A DNA stretch of 64,000 nt, taken from Castor canadensis. Taxonomy: Eukaryota; Chordata; Mammalia; Rodentia; Castoridae. The stretch's first letter is position 1, and each line of letters begins with the position of its first letter. The stretch is taken from positions 3,041,333 through 3,105,332 of the forward strand of contig NC_133399.1 in NCBI RefSeq assembly GCF_047511655.1. The letters run 5' to 3'. Position numbers and translations under genes: made by a program. Below, in pieces: positions 33,701-45,400 of this stretch. The notes under the pieces were generated by a model. That model ran no database searches. It saw only the letters and a list, made by a program, of their open reading frames with translations, and was not told the DNA's origin.

Positions 33701-36700
33701 GATTTTGATCTTCTTATGGTTGAACAGTATTCCCTGGTATATATTCCATTCATCATTTGATGCCCACTTAGCTTATTTCTTTTAGGGCTATTGTGATGAC
33801 TTCAGCACTAAACACAAGAGTGAAGCTGAGACTTTGACATATTTATTTCATTTCCTTTGGATATATACACAGTAATACAATAACTGGATCATGTGGTAGT
33901 CTTATTTTTAATTTCCTGATGACCCTTCATACTGTTTTCAATAATGACTGCACAAATTTACATTCCCATCAATTCTAGGTAAGGGTGTGCTTTTCCACAC
34001 ATCCTCTCTAGCACTTTAGTCTTTCTTATGTCCTACTGGGGATTAAACACAAGACCTCATGCTTGCTGTGCAAGTGCTCTGCCCCTTGACTCTAATCCCT
34101 TTTCAATAATAGACACTGAAACAGGTTTCTATTTGCATTTTCTTGATGAAAAATGATGTTGAGATTTTGTCCATATGCCTATTAGTTATTTGTGTGTCTT
34201 CTTTAGAGAATTGTTTATTTAGGCATTTTGCCCATTTTTAAAGAATCAAGTCATTTATTTTGTTTTCATGATATTGTATTTGTATTCTTTAAATATTTTA
34301 AAAATCAACTCCTTGTCAGATGTATGCTTCACAAATATTTTTTCCAATTCTGGGAATTTTCTCTACAATTATTTTTGCAAAGCAATCTTTTTAGCTTAAT
34401 GTAATCTGTTTGTCCATTTTTTCTTGTGTCTTAAGCTTTTGGATTGTTGTCCAAAACGTCCTTATCCAATCCCATGTACTGAAACATTCCCCTATTTTTC
34501 ACTAGTAGATTTATTGTTTAAGGGTTTTATGTTTGAGTATTTAATCTATTTTGGGTTGATTTTTATCTTGTGGGAGACAGAAGTCTAGTTCTCTTCTGCT
34601 GCTTACACATACCAAATTGTTCTAGCACCATTGGAAAGATTTCTTTTTCCAATAGCTGCCCTTATCGCCTTTGCCAAGACGTCAATTAGCCATGAATGTG
34701 TGTGTTTACTTCTTAGCTCTCTATTTTCTTGCATTGGCTCATTTATCTGCTTTTAAGCCAAAAAGATGCTGAGTTTTTGCTTTGTTGTTTTGTGTCATTC
34801 TGTTCAGCAAAGTGCTGGGAATTGAATCTGAGCCTTACTTTCTGCCAGGAAGTGATCTATCTTTGAGCCACACTTTAACCTTTGTATGCTATTTTGGTTA
34901 CTACAGCTTCATAGGACGTTTTGAAGTGCAGTACTGTAATGCCTTCAGCTTTTTTCCCCCATCCCTCAGAATTTCTTTGGCTATTTGGAATCATCTGTTA
35001 TTTCATAAAAATTCGGGGTTTTCTTCTTATTTTATGAAGAGTGCCATTGGCATCATGACTGAGATTGCCACAAATCTACAGATGGCGTTGTATCATGTGG
35101 ATAGTTTAGTAATACTGTTTCTTCCAATGAATAAACATGGAGTGCCATTCCGTATTTTTGTGCCCTCTTCATTTTCTTTCATCAATGTCATAATTCTAAT
35201 TGTGAACCTCTTGATTTAATCATTTGATTAGTGATCCCTGTGTATTTTGTAGCTATTGAAAATCAGATTACTTTTTTGATATCCATTTCAGACAGTTTGC
35301 TATTGCTATGTAACAATGGTATACTTTTTTGCCTGTCAATTTTGTATTTTGCAATTTTTCTGAATTGTTTATTAGTTTCTCAAACTTTGTTATGGAGTTT
35401 TTAGTGCTTGCTTTATTTTCTTGTTAATACTCTATCTTATTCATGTCCTGCCTCCTCACTTACATTTAACCCTTTTTAAATGATTTTGTTATCCTATTTT
35501 CATCCTTACATATGTGCTTCAGTCATATTCACCTCTCATTACACTCTACTTTCCCCTTCTATCCATCTGCAGGTCATTTTTAAGTGGTTTTAGGGTTTGA
35601 AATCAAGGTCTTGACCTTGCTGACAGCTGCTCTGTCACTTAAGCCATGCCCCTAGTCTTTTTGTGCATTAGTTGTTTTTCAGAAATGGTCTTGCATTTTT
35701 GTTTGGAGTCAGCCTTAGACTATAATCCTCCTATCTGTCACCTTCTGTGTAGCTGAACCACCATGCCAGATTATTTGTTCATATGGGATCTTAATAATAT
35801 TTTGCCTAGGCTGCCCTCAATCTGTGATCCTCCCAATCTCTGACACTTGACTAGGCTTTGAACTAAAATCTCCTCAATTACTGACAGTTGAGTAGCTGGG
35901 ATTACAGGAATAAGCAACCAGGACTCTCCCATGTCATTTTTTATGTGTAGAGTCTGCATATGACAGAAAACATATGATATTTATCTTTCTGTCCATGGCT
36001 GATTTTGCTTAACACGATGATATCCAATTCCAGCTATTCCTAAAAGTGACACAATTTCATTCTTTGCTATGGCTGAATATTAACATATTGTATATAGACA
36101 AGAAATTTTCTTTACTCTTTCTTTGTTTTATGTATAACTCATCTGATTCTGTAGTTTGGCTATTGTGAGTAGTGCTACCATAAACATGGGTGTGTAAGTG
36201 TCTGTATTGTCTGATGACTTCAGTTCCATCAGATATAAGCCCAAGAATTGAACAGCAGGATCATATGGCAAGTCTCTTATTTTTTTTTTTTTTTGGTATG
36301 ACACAATGCTAACTTTTTTCCCATTTCCCCTATTTTTTTACTTATTTTTTTATTATTCATATGTGAATAAAATGCTTGGGTCATTTCTCCCCCCTGCCCC
36401 TACCCCTTCCTTTACCACCTAGTCGGCCCCCTCCCTATCCCCCCTACTCCCTCAATACCCGGTGGAAACTATTTTGCCCTTATCTCTAATTTTGTTGAAG
36501 ACAGAGTATAAGCAATAATAGGAAAGAACAAGGGTTTTTGCTAGTGGAGATAAGGATAGCTATACATGGAGTTGATTCACATTGATTTCCTGTGCATGTG
36601 TGTTACCTTATAAGTTAATTCTTCTTGAACTAACCTTTTCTCTAGTTCCTGGTCCCCTTCTCCTATTGGCCTCAGTTGCTTTTAAGGTATATGCTTTAGT

Positions 36701-39700
36701 TTCTCTGCTTTGAGGGCAACAAATGCAAACTAATTATTTAAGTGTCTTACCTATCCTTATATCTCCCTGGTGTGCTCTCGCTTTTATCATGTGATCAAAG
36801 TCCAATCCCCTTGTTGTGTTTGCCCTTGATCCAACGTCCGCATATGAGGAGAACATACACTTTTTGGTCTTTTGGGCCAGGCTAACCTCACTCAGAATGA
36901 TGTTCTCCAATTCCATCCATTTACCAGCGAATGATAATATTTCGTTCTTCTTCATGGCTGCATAAAATTCCATTGTGTATAGATACCACATTTTCGTGAT
37001 CCATTCGTCAGTGGTGGGGCATCTTGGCTGTTTCCATATCTTGGATATTGTGAATAGTGGCGCAATAAACATGGGCGTGCAGGTGCCTCTGGAATAACCT
37101 GTGTCACAGTCTTTTGTGTGTATCCCTAAGAGTGGTATTGCTGGATCAAATGGGAGATCAATGTTTAGATTTTTAAGTAGCCTCCAAATTTTTTTCCAGA
37201 GTGGTTGTACTAGTTTACATTCCCACCAACAGTGTAAGAGGGTTCCTTTTTCCCTGCATCCTCGCCAACACCTGTTGTTGGTGGCGTTGATAATGATGGC
37301 TATTCTAACAGGGGTGAGGTGGAATCTTAGTGTGGTTTTAATTTGCATTTCCTTTATTGCTAGAGATGGTGAGCATTTTTTTATGTGTTTTTTGGCCATT
37401 TGAATTTCTTCTTTTGAGAAAGTTCTGTTTAGATCACTTGCCCATTTCTTTATTGGTTCATTAGTTTTGGGAGAATTTAGTTTTTTAAGTTCCCTATATA
37501 TTCTGGTTATAAGTCCTTTGTCTCATGTGTAGCTGGCAAATATTTTCTCCAACTCTGTGGGTGTTCTCTTCAGTTTAGAGACCATTTCTTTTGTTAAACA
37601 GAAGCTTTCTAGTTTTATGAGGTCCCACTTATCTATGCTATCTCTTAATGTTGTGCTGCTGGGGTTCCGTTGAGAAAGTTCTTGCCTATACCTACTAATT
37701 CCAGAGTATTTCCTACTCTTTCCTGTATCAACTTTAGAGTTTGGGGTCTGATATTAAGATCCTTTATCCATTTTAAGTTAATATTGGTATAGGGTGATAT
37801 ACATGGATCTAGTTTCAGTTTTTTGCAGAATGCTAACCAGTTCTCCCAACAGTTTTTGTTGAAGAGGCTGCTTTTTCTCCATTGTATTTTTTTAGCATCT
37901 TTGTCAAAGACAAGTTGGTTATAGTTGTGTGGCTTCATATCTGGGTCTTATATTCTGTTCCACGGGTCTTCATGTCTGTTTTTGTGCCAGTACCATGCTG
38001 TTTTTATTGTTATTGCTTTGTAATATAGTTTGAAGTCATGTATCTCGTGATACCTCCAGCATTGTTCTTTTGACTGAGTATTGCCTTGGCTATTCGTGGC
38101 CTCTTGTGTTTCCATATAAATGTAACAGTAGATTTTTCAATCTCTTTAATGAATATCATTGGAATTTTGCTGGAAATTGCATTAAACATGTAGATTACTT
38201 TTGGGAGTATAGACATTTTTACTATGCTGATTCTACCAATCCATGAGCATGGGAGATCTCTCCACTTTCTATAGTCTTCCTCAATCTCTTTCTTCAGAAG
38301 TGTGTAGTTTGCCTTGTAGAGGTCTTTCACATCTTTTGTTAGGTTTACACCTAGGTATTTCATTTTTTTTGAGGCTATTGTAAATGGAATTGTTTTCATA
38401 TATTCTTTTTCAGTTTGTTCATTATTAGTGTATAGAAATGCTAATGATTTTTCTATGTTGATTTTATATCCTGCTACCTTGCTATAGCTATTGATGGTGT
38501 CTCGGAGCTTTTGAGTAGAGTTTTTTGGGTCTTTAAGGTATAGGATCATGTCGTCTGCAAATAGGGATATTTTGACAGTTTCTTTACCTATTTGTATTCC
38601 TTTTATTCCTTCTTCTTGCCTAATTGCTCTGGCTAGGAATTCCAGTACTATGTTGAATAGGAGTGGAGATAGTGGGCATCTTGTCTGGTTCCTGATTTTA
38701 GAGGGAATGGTTTTAATTTTTCTCTGTTAAGTATAATGCTGGCTGTAGGTTTGTCATATATAGCTTTTATAATGTTGAGGAACTTTCCTTCTATTCCTAG
38801 TTTTCTTAGAGCTTTTATCATGAAATGGTGTTGGATCTTATCAAAGGCTTTATCTGCATCTATTGAGATGATCAAGTGGTTTTTGTCTTTGCTTCTGTTA
38901 ATGTGGTTTATTATGTTTATTGATTTTTGTATGTTGAACCACCCCTGCATCCCTGGGATGAAGCCTACCTGGTCGTGGTGAATAATCTTTTTGATGTGTT
39001 GCTGAATTCGGTTTGCCATTATTTTGTTGAGGATTTTTGCATCAATGTTCATTAAGGAGATTGGCCTGTAGTTCTCCTTTTTGGAGGTGTCTTTGCCTGG
39101 TTTTGGGATAAGTGTAATACTGGCTTCATAAAATGTGTTAGGCAGTTTTCCTTCCCTTTCTATTTCATGGAACAGTTTAAGGAGGGTTGGTATCAGTTCT
39201 TCTTTAAAGGTCTGATAGAATTCAGCAGAGAATCCATCAGGTCCTGGACTTTTCTTTTTGGGGAGACTCTTGATTGCTGCTTCAATTTCATTTTGTGTTA
39301 TAGGTCTATTCAGGTGATTAATTTCCTCTTGGTTCAGTTTTGGATGATCATATGTATCTAGAAATCTGTCCATTTCTTTTAGATTTTCAAATTTATTTGA
39401 ATATAGGTTCTCAACGTAGTCTCTGATAATTTCCTGGACTTCCATGGTGTTTGTTGTTATCTCCCCTTTTGCATTATTGATTTTACTCATTTGGGTTTTT
39501 TCTCTCCTCATTTTAGTCAGGTTTGCCAGGGGTCTATCGATCTTGTTTATTTTTTCAAAGAACCAACTTTTTGTTTCATTGATTCTTTGTATGGTTTTTT
39601 TTTGGTTTCTATTTCATTGATTTCAGCTCTTATTTTTATTATTTCTCTCCTTCTATTTGTTTTGGGATTCGCTTGTTCATGTTTTTCTAGGAGTTTGAGA

Positions 39701-42440
39701 TGTATCATTAGGTCATTGATTTGGGATCTTTCAATCTTTTTAATATATGCACTCATGGCTATAAACTTTCCTCTCAAGACTGCCTTAGCTGTGTCCTATG
39801 GGTTCCGGTAGGTTGTGTTTTCATTTTCATTGACTTCTAGGACTTTTTAATTTCCTCTTTTATTTCATCAATAATCCATTCTTCATTAAGTAATGAGTTA
39901 TTTAGTTTCCAGCTGTTTGCATGTTTTTTGTCTTTACTTTTGTTGTTGAGTTGTACTTTTACTGCATTGTGATCAGATAGTATGTGTGGTATAATTTCTA
40001 CTTTCTTATATTTGCTGAGGCTTTCTTTGTGCCCTAGGATATGATCTATTTTGGAGAAGGTTCCATGAGCTGCTGAGAAGAATATATATTGTGTAGACAT
40101 TGGATGAAATGTTCTGTAGACATCAGCTAGGTCCATTTGATCTATTGCATATTTTAGATCTTGGATTTCTTTATTGATTTTTTGTTTGGATGACCTATCT
40201 ATTGATGATAATGGGGTGTTAAAGTCTCACACAATCACTGTGTTGGTGTTTATATATGCTTTTAGGTCTTTCAGGGTATGTTTGATGAAATTGGTTGCGT
40301 TGACATTGGGTTCATACAGATTGATGATTATTATTTCCTTTTGGTCTATTTCCCCTTTTATTAGTATGGAATGTCCTTCTTTATCTTGTTTGATCAATGT
40401 AGGTTTGAAGTCTACTTTGTCAGAGATAAGTATTGCTACTTCTGCCTGTTTTCACAGGCCATAAGCTTGGTAAATCTTCTTCCAGCCTTTCATCCTAAGC
40501 GTATGCTTATTTCTGTCGGTGAGATGAGTCTCCTGTAAGCAACAAATTGTTGGATCTTCTTTTTTAATCCATTTCGTCAAGCGGTGCTTTTTGATGGGTG
40601 AATTAAGTCCGTTAACATTAAGTGTTAGTACTGATAGGTATGTGGTGATTCCTGCCATTTAGTTGTCTTAGTTGTTTGAAGGTTTGATTGTGTGTACCTA
40701 ACTTGATGTTACTCTCTACTGTCTTGCTTTTTCTTTTCCTGTGGTTTGGTTCTGCCTGCCTTTTAATGGTTCAGTTGGGTGTCACTTTCTGTGTGCAGAA
40801 TCTCTTGCAGAATCTTTTGTAATGGTGGCTTTGTGTTCACATATTGTTTTAGTTTCTGCTTATCATGGAAGACTTTTATTGCTGCATCTATTTTAAATGA
40901 TAGCTTTGCTGGGTAGAGGATCCTGGGGTTGAAGTTATTTTCATTCAGTGCCTGGAAGATCTAACCCCACACTCTTCTTGCTTTTAATGTTTCTGTTGAG
41001 AAGTCTGCTGTGATTTTAATGGGTTTACCTTTGCATATTACTTGTTTTTTCTCTCTTACATCCTTCAATATTCTTTCCTTAGTTTTTGAACTTGTTGTTT
41101 TAATGATGATATGTCGTGCGGTAGTCCTATTTTGATCTCATCTGTTTGGTGTGCTAGAGGCTTCTTGCATCTGTATGGGAATATCTTTCTCTAGATTTGG
41201 GAAATTTTCTGTTATTATTTTGTTGAATATATTACGCATTCCCTTCGCTTGCACCTCTTCTCCTTCTCCGATGCCCATGATTCTCAAGTTTGGTCTTTTG
41301 ATGGAGTCAGTGAGCTCTTGCATTTTCTTTTCACAGGTCTTGAGTTGTTTAATTAATAGTTCTTTGGTTTTTCCTTTAATTACCATTTCATCTTCAAGTT
41401 CTGAGATTCTGTCTTCTGTTTGTTCTATTCTGCTGGATTGGCCTTCCGTTTTGTTTTGCAGTTCTGTTTTGTTCTTTTTTCTGAGGTTTTCCATCTCCTG
41501 TTTGGTTTCCTCTTTAATGTTGTCTATTTTTGTCCTGAGTTCATTTTTCCATTTATTCATCGTGTTCTCTGTTTCACTTTGGTGTTTATACAGTGCTACA
41601 ATGGTTTCCTTTATTTCTTCTTTTGCTTTTTCAAATTCTCTATTTTTGTTGTCTTGGAATTTCTTGAGTGTCTCCTGTGCATTTTGCTTGACCCTATCCA
41701 GTATCATCTCTATAAAATTCTCATTAAGTACCTGTAGTATGTCTTCTTTTAAATTATTCTTGTGGGCTTCTTTGGGTCCTTTGGCATAGTTTGTCTTCAT
41801 TTTGTTGGAGTTTGGATCTGAGTATCTGTTTTCTTCATTGCCCTCTGGTTCCTGTACTAATTTTTTGCTGTGGGGAAACTGGTTTCCCTGTTTTTTCTGT
41901 CTTCCCATCATTGTCTTTGGTGTTGTTACTGTCCCTGTACTGTGTGCAATTAAGTATTTTCTAGCTTGTAATAATAACAATGGTAATATTTAGAATGGAA
42001 GGGTGAGAGGAGATGGAAAGCTAGAAGTTAAAGAAAAGGGGAAAACAAATACACAGACAACAAGAAGAAAACAGAACAAGGTATCAGACAAGAAAGTTTC
42101 AAAGGTATAAACAGGGAGCATTAGTGTACTAATTGACAGTAAGCTGAACAGACATTAGAGAGACAGAGAGAGGATTGAAAATCAAAAATAAAAAAAAAGA
42201 TAAGAATAAAAATAAAAAATAAGTAAATGAAAGAAATATCTATATATAAAAATGAATTAAAATAAAATGGAAAATAGAAAATTAAAAAAAAAAACCCAAA
42301 AAGCTTCCAAGTTTATATGCAATGCAGTTTCAGTCTTAATAATTTGGGTGTCTGTCTCAATCTCCAGTCCTGGAGTTGGTGCCTCAGATGTTGTTCTGTA
42401 GTTGTCTCATCAAAGGGGATGCATAAAGTAGAACAAAACT

Positions 42441-42495
<55 letters not shown>

Positions 42496-45400
42496 GCCCC
42501 ACCAAGTGTCCCAAGTCAAATGCAATACAGTTTCAGTAAGTTTTTCAGCTTGCAGGTGTAATTCGGTTGTTCTCTCATCAAAGGTAGGGAGAAAAAAAAA
42601 AGAGTCTGGAGACAGTTCTGAGAGTGGTATCTGCAACTGTGGCTTGCCTGCCTGCTGCTCTCAGCCTGCTGTAGCTGGCGGCATTATTTATGCAGATCTC
42701 TGGGGTGAACTTAGCACTCACCTGGTCCCACAGGCTTTCTTTGCTCAGAGTTCTGTGCAGGAGCCTCTGCTACAGGCTTTCCCCTTTCCAAGCACTGGGA
42801 AAGGTGACAGTGCCCCTGCATTGTCAGGCCTGTGTGTTTATTTACAGTTCATGTGAGAGGTGAGTCTTTCCCCCTCTCCTGTGCAGTTTTCCTCCCACTG
42901 CCACTTTCACAAGCTTTCCTGCTCCTGCTTAGTGGGCAGTGCTGCTGCTCCTGCTGGCCACCGTGTTTATTTACAGTTCACGTGGGAAGTGGGTCTTCCC
43001 TCCTCTCCTGTGGAGTTTTTCTCCCTCCGCTACTCTCACAAGCTTCCCCACTCTTGGTTGCTGGGTGCGAGCCCTGCTCCCGCCAGAGGCTGTCTGGCCT
43101 GCCCGGCTTGTTTATTTACAGTCCCAGGAAGGATTCCCTTCCCCCAATCTTCAGTGCTCAGGGCGCCCCACCCTCTTTCCAGCATGTTTTAATTGTTCTT
43201 ATTGCTTATTACTCAGTTTCTCTTTTTTTCCCCAGGTGGAGGTCAGTCTGTCCAGGGGGCTATACTGCTCTGGCCCAGGCTTGTCTGTGGGGGTACCACG
43301 GTACCGTGAAGCTCACCTGGTCCACGTCTTCCCAGTGGGTGCCGGCCACTGGCAGCCCTGGGGGCCCTCCTTCTTTCTCTGTTTAACGTGAAGTGGAGAT
43401 TCTCTGCACCGGGTGGAGGTGTGGAGGGGTCAAAGTTATGCCTTTTCTTAGTGATTATGCCTGCAAAGTGTGTCTCCAGCATCTCTCCAAGATTTCACTA
43501 TAGGAGGCTCGCTTTCTGCTTCCTACCTCTATCTGCCATCTTGGAATACTCCTCTAGCAGCTTTTGAGTAGAGTTTTTTGGGTCTTTAAGGTATAGGATC
43601 ATGTCGTCTGCAAATAGGGATATTTTGACTGTTTCTTTACCTATTTGTATTCTTTTTATTCCTTCTTCTTGCCTAATTGCTCTGGCTAGGAATTCCGGTA
43701 CTATGTTGAATAGGAGTGGAGATAGTGGGCATCCTTGCCTAGCTCCTGATTTTGGAGGGAATGGTTTCAGTTTTTCTCCATTAAGTATAATGCTGGCTGT
43801 GAGTTTGTCATATATAGCTTTTATAATGTTGAGTTACTTTCCTTCTAATCCTAGTTTTCTTAGAGCTTTTATCATGAAATGGTGTTGAATCTTATCAAAG
43901 GCTTTTTCTGCATCTATTGAGATGATCAAGTGGTTTTTGTCTTTGCTTCTGTTAATGTGGTTTATTACGTTTATTAATTTTCTTATGTTGAACCACCCCT
44001 GCATCCCTGGGATGAAGCCTACTTGGTCATGGTGAATAATCTTTTTGATGTGTGGTTGAATTCGGTTTGCCATTATTTTGTTGAGGATTTTTGCATCAAT
44101 GTTCATTAAGGAGATTGGCCTATAGTTCTCCTTTTTGGAGGTGTCTTTGCCTGGTTTTGGGATAAGTGTGATACTGGGTTCATAAAATGTGTTAGGCAGT
44201 TTTCCTTCCCTTTCTATTTCATGGAACAGTTTAAGGAGGGTTGGTATCAGTTCTTCTTTAAAGGTCTGATAGAATTCAGCAGAGAATCCATCAGGTCCTG
44301 GACTTTTCTTTTTGGGGAGACTCTTGATTGCTGCTTCAATTTCATTTTGTGTTATAGATCTATTCAGGTGATTAATATCCTCTTGGTTCAGTTTTGGATG
44401 ATCATATGTATCTAGAAATCTGTCTATTTCTTTAAGATTTTCAATTTTTTTTGAATATAGGTTCTCGAGGTAGTCACTGATGAATTCCTGGACTTCTATG
44501 GTGTTTGTTGTTATCACCCCTTTTGCATTCCTGATTCTACTAATTTTGGTTTTTTCTCTCCTCATTTTAGTCATGTTTGCCAGGTGTCTGTCGAACTTGT
44601 TTATTTTTTCAAAGAACTAACTTTTTGTTTCATTAATTCTTTGCATGGTTTTTTTTGTTTCTATTTGGGATTTATTTGTTCTTGCTTTTCTAGGAGTTTG
44701 AGATGTATCATTAGGTCATTGATTTGGGATCTTTCAGTCTTTTTAATATATGCACTCATGACTATAAACGTTCCTCTCAGGACAGCCTTTGCTCTGTCCC
44801 ATAGGTTCCAGTAGGTTGTGTTTTCATTTTCATTGACTTCCAGGAACTTTTTAATTTCCTGTTTTATTTCATCAATGACCCATTTTTCATTAAGTAATGA
44901 GTTATTTAGTTTCCAGCTGTTTGCATGTTTTTTGTCTTTACTTTTGTTGTTGAGTTGTACTTTTACTGCATTGTGATCAGATAGTATGTGTGGTATAATT
45001 TCTATTTTCTTATATTTGCTGAGGCTTTCTTTGTGCCCTAGGATATGATCTATTTTGGAGAAGGTTCCATGGGCTGCTGAGAAGAATGCATATTGTGTAG
45101 AGATTGGATGAAATGTTCTGTAGACATCAAGTACGCCCATTTGATTTATGGTATATTTTAGATCTTGGATTTCTCCATTAATGTTTTATTTCCATGACCT
45201 ATCTGTTGATGATAATGGGGTGTTAAAGTCTCACACAACCACTCTGTTGGAATTAGTATATGCTTTTAGGTCTTTCAGGGTATGTTTGATGAAATTGGGT
45301 GCATTGACTTTGGGTGCATATAGGTTGATAACTGTTATTTCCTTTTGGTCTATTTCCCCTTTTATTAGTATGGAATGTCCTTCTTTATCTCGTTTGATCA

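Larger units (their letters stand above)
33390..35450 (-). repeat. Old L1 (3' half), antisense, in intron 1
   Basis: On the + strand it runs from a 3'UTR end ('gtctataatcaccctactgtgc') through 'gtaatacaataactggatcatgtggtag', 'tcctgatgacccttcatactg', 'ttacattcccatcaattctagg', 'aaatcaactccttgtcagatg' and 'gccattggcatcatgactgagattgccacaaatctacag' toward the ORF2 core. It is interrupted by antisense ID-like SINEs at 34030-34105 and 34785-34882. No coding capacity. Confidence 0.75.
36281..43549 (-). mobile_element. L1-2: full-length LINE-1 in V2R intron 1
   Basis: Antisense to the V2R. From right to left: the 5' terminus (about 43535-43546, 'gccatcttggaat' reversed); a 5'UTR of about 1.64 kb with an extra repeat unit and a 49-base CA tract; ORF1 from 41911; ORF2 from the ATG at 40656-40658; the 3'UTR with polypurine tract; a T-rich tail at 36332-36354; 37 bp of non-L1 sequence (36295-36331); and a second poly(T) at 36281-36294. 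It belongs to the same subfamily as L1-1 and shares its ORF2 frameshift. Several further frame breaks kill ORF2. No target duplication was recognised. Confidence 0.88.
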
